A stretch of 6,932 nucleotides of DNA. Source: Clostridia bacterium (GTDB taxonomy: Bacteria; Bacillota; Clostridia; Oscillospirales; Acutalibacteraceae). Below, piece by piece: positions 5,958 through 6,932 of this stretch. The stretch is taken from contig JAFZOE010000030.1 of the NCBI GenBank assembly GCA_017552845.1, positions 1 to 6,932 of the forward strand, read 5' to 3'. The notes under the pieces were generated by a model. It ran no database searches. It saw nothing but the letters and a program-made list of their open reading frames with translations, and was not told where the DNA came from. The position numbers and the translations under genes are program-made. The first letter of the stretch is position 1, and each line of letters opens with the position of its first letter.

Positions 5958-6040
5958 TGTCATCCTGAGCGAAGCGAAGGATCTCAATCACGAACTTGCT
6001 GCAGATATGCGATTCTTCGGCCTGCGGCCTCAGAATGACA
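5958..6040. repeat. 83-bp imperfect inverted-repeat element (dispersed intergenic repeat type)
   Basis: The left end TGTCATCCTGAG (5958-5969) pairs with the right end CTCAGAATGACA (6029-6040) at 11 of 12 positions. Inside, CGAAGGATC pairs with GATTCTTCG except at one position. The left arm carries the tandem GCGAAGCGAAGG. Sequences worded like this recur as dispersed intergenic repeats in many bacterial genomes, so this is likely one copy of a non-coding, possibly mobile, palindromic element. No coding capacity was seen. The arms have diverged where the left has GCGAAGCGAAG and the right a GGCCGCAGGCC-type core. Confidence 0.6.
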
Positions 6041-6063
6041 AGGTTTGATTTATTGAGCTTCGT

Positions 6064-6088
6064 AGGGGGCGACGACCCCGGCGCCCCG
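6064..6088. repeat. GC-rich hairpin
   Basis: GGGGCG (6066-6071) and CGCCCC (6082-6087) form a 6-bp GC stem around a 10-nt loop. An alternative pairing uses GGGG with the CCCC at 6076-6079. The stretch is far richer in G and C than the surrounding spacer and resembles a second kind of dispersed intergenic repeat lying beside the first. No T-run follows it. Confidence 0.35.
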
Positions 6089-6113
6089 TCAACACGATAA
6101 GCGGAGCATAAAT

Positions 6114-6142
6114 AAAGGCACGGAATTCATCCGTGCCTTTTT
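6114..6142. terminator. bidirectional intrinsic terminator
   Basis: AAAGGCACGG (6114-6123) and CCGTGCCTTT (6131-6140) form a perfect 10-bp stem with a 7-nt loop. On the plus strand it ends in five Ts (6138-6142) and serves the AlaX-type gene. On the minus strand it is followed by TTTATTTAT and lies immediately after the ybaK stop codon, so it can end that transcript too. Its position between two converging genes fits a shared terminator. Confidence 0.9.
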
Positions 6143-6143
6143 G

Positions 6144-6614
6144 TTATACAGTTATATCTTCGAACCCCGCGCCGGTATATTCCGCAAGGGAGAACGGGTT
6201 CAGGCCGAGCATAACTCCGCGCTGGCCTGCGCTGACATATATTCTGTCAAACAGTGTCGCCGTCTCGTCTATCACGGTCGGGAACTGCTTTTTCATTCCG
6301 ACAGGCGAGCATCCTCCGCGGATATAACCGGTGGTTTTGAGAAGGTCTTTGACATGAATCATCTCAACCTTTTTTTCGCCGAAATGCTTCGCGGCTTTTT
6401 TGAGGTCGAGCTCATCAAGCGCCGGAATGCAGCAGACTCCGAAACCGTTCTTTTCGCCTGTTACCACAAGGGTTTTGAAAACGATATCCTTGTCAATTCC
6501 CGTTTCGTCAATTATATGCGCGCCCGATAAATCGCTCTCGTCAACCGCGTATTCGACCGCTTCGTATTCAATACCCGCCGCGTCGAGCAGGCGCATTACA
6601 TTGGTCTTTATCAT
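6144..6614 (-). CDS. ybaK: Cys-tRNA(Pro)/Cys-tRNA(Cys) deacylase, YbaK/EbsC family
   Basis: YbaK-type enzymes clear cysteine wrongly attached to tRNA(Pro), usually in association with prolyl-tRNA synthetase. The 156-residue product has the normal family length and its landmarks: VFKTLV with the conserved lysine at position 47, GYIRGGCSPVGMKK at 96-109, and VSAGQRGVMLGLNP at 127-140. The ATG at 6614 overlaps the stop of the upstream beta-galactosidase by four bases (ATGA). With no good Shine-Dalgarno before it, translation is probably coupled to that gene. It stops two bases before the terminator's T-run. Substrate choice within the INS/YbaK superfamily (YbaK, ProX, PrdX and relatives) is inferred from overall motif likeness, and YbaK/EbsC is the best fit. 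Confidence 0.92.
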   Translation of the reverse strand: MIKTNVMRLLDAAGIEYEAVEYAVDESDLSGAHIIDETGIDKDIVFKTLVVTGEKNGFGVCCIPALDELDLKKAAKHFGEKKVEMIHVKDLLKTTGYIRGGCSPVGMKKQFPTVIDETATLFDRIYVSAGQRGVMLGLNPFSLAEYTGAGFEDITV

Positions 6615-6932
6615 TTTTTCGAAATTCTGAACGAGAAGGAATATTCCTTGAAACTCTGCAGTTTATAGGGCTTGTGAAGGTATGCCGCGCCGGGCATGTC
6701 GCCGCCGACGCCGCGCTGGGCTCCGTCAATGCAGAGAGTGAGGAAATCGTCCTCTTTCAATTCAAAGAGATGCTTGGTTTTGTCGAGCTTCTCGGGGGTA
6801 TATTTGCCGAGATTGAAGCCGAACGGGATATCCATCGCGTCGATCCTGATGCCGTTGCCGTCGTCGTCGGTTATCGTGAGATTTCTGACATCGGTGCGGT
6901 GGCCGTTTTCCTGCGGGCGCATGTATCTGTGC
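6611..6932 (-). CDS. beta-galactosidase, GH2 family, C-terminal end (5' part outside the window)
   Basis: About 106 codons are visible, open to the right edge. They match the last domain of LacZ-type glycoside hydrolase family 2 enzymes (Bgal_small domain). Landmarks are RYMRPQENGHRTDVR at the edge, then YTPEKL, the HLFEL segment, QRGVGGDMPG, and the ending YSFSFRI. LacZ-type enzymes hydrolyse terminal beta-galactosides such as lactose and have about 1000 residues, so roughly nine tenths of the gene lies beyond 6932. The catalytic glutamates are not in view. The GGD motif here is followed by MPGAA rather than the DSW of E. coli LacZ, so the tryptophan that lines the E. coli aglycone site is absent. 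The methionine at 6922 is internal, because the frame stays open and in-family upstream of it. Its stop overlaps the ybaK start. Confidence 0.9.
   Translation of the reverse strand, partial: HRYMRPQENGHRTDVRNLTITDDDGNGIRIDAMDIPFGFNLGKYTPEKLDKTKHLFELKEDDFLTLCIDGAQRGVGGDMPGAAYLHKPYKLQSFKEYSFSFRISKK

Noticed and set aside
4780..5991. A 403-codon open frame on the minus strand, antisense to the AlaX-type gene
   Set aside because: It mirrors the real gene almost exactly and shows no recognisable domain. The plus-strand frame has complete AlaX motifs, a promoter and a ribosome binding site.

Overview
The window looks like a chromosomal segment from a Clostridia-type Firmicute, probably Oscillospiraceae/Ruminococcaceae-like. 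That is an inference from gene order, strong AAGGAGG-type ribosome binding sites, the Firmicutes form of DnaX and YaaA, and the SRP RNA sequence; no taxon can be read directly. It is mostly housekeeping DNA for replication and recombination, with a small protein-quality and sugar-use segment on the right.

Positions 1-1487, all on the minus strand, carry dnaN (sliding clamp), yaaA (S4-domain protein) and the first 43 codons of recF. This is the block that normally follows dnaA at a Firmicutes replication origin. Positions 1488-1814 hold no gene. The stretch contains an AT-rich segment, a GC cluster, a phased run of triplets resembling the DnaA-trio, two abutting DnaA-box-like 9-mers, and eight TTCAC cores. 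I read it as a candidate replication origin (oriC) of the Bacillus incC type. Where dnaA would be expected there is instead recR.

Positions 1815-4616, also on the minus strand, form a compact unit: ffs (SRP RNA), dnaX (clamp-loader subunit), ybaB (nucleoid protein) and recR (recombination mediator). The protein genes are separated by 4 nt or overlap by 1 nt, and a near-consensus promoter lies just upstream of ffs. The same ffs-dnaX-ybaB-recR order is known near the origin of Bacillus subtilis.

Positions 4617-4767 are a divergent promoter region. To the right, on the plus strand, is a long-form alanyl-tRNA editing protein (AlaX type). It runs toward a bidirectional terminator at 6114-6142. 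Between its stop codon and that terminator lie an 83-bp imperfect inverted repeat and a GC-rich hairpin. On the other side, reading leftward, are a YbaK/EbsC-type Cys-tRNA(Pro) deacylase and, overlapping it by 4 nt, the C-terminal end of a GH2 beta-galactosidase cut by the window edge.

Functionally, DnaN, DnaX, RecR, RecF and YbaB belong to replication and gap repair, and SRP RNA serves membrane-protein targeting. AlaX and YbaK are both trans-editing enzymes that remove wrong amino acids from tRNAs. No CRISPR array, insertion sequence, prophage or obvious new defence system is visible. The most interesting part is the candidate origin with unusual DnaA-box-like sequences and no dnaA next to it.
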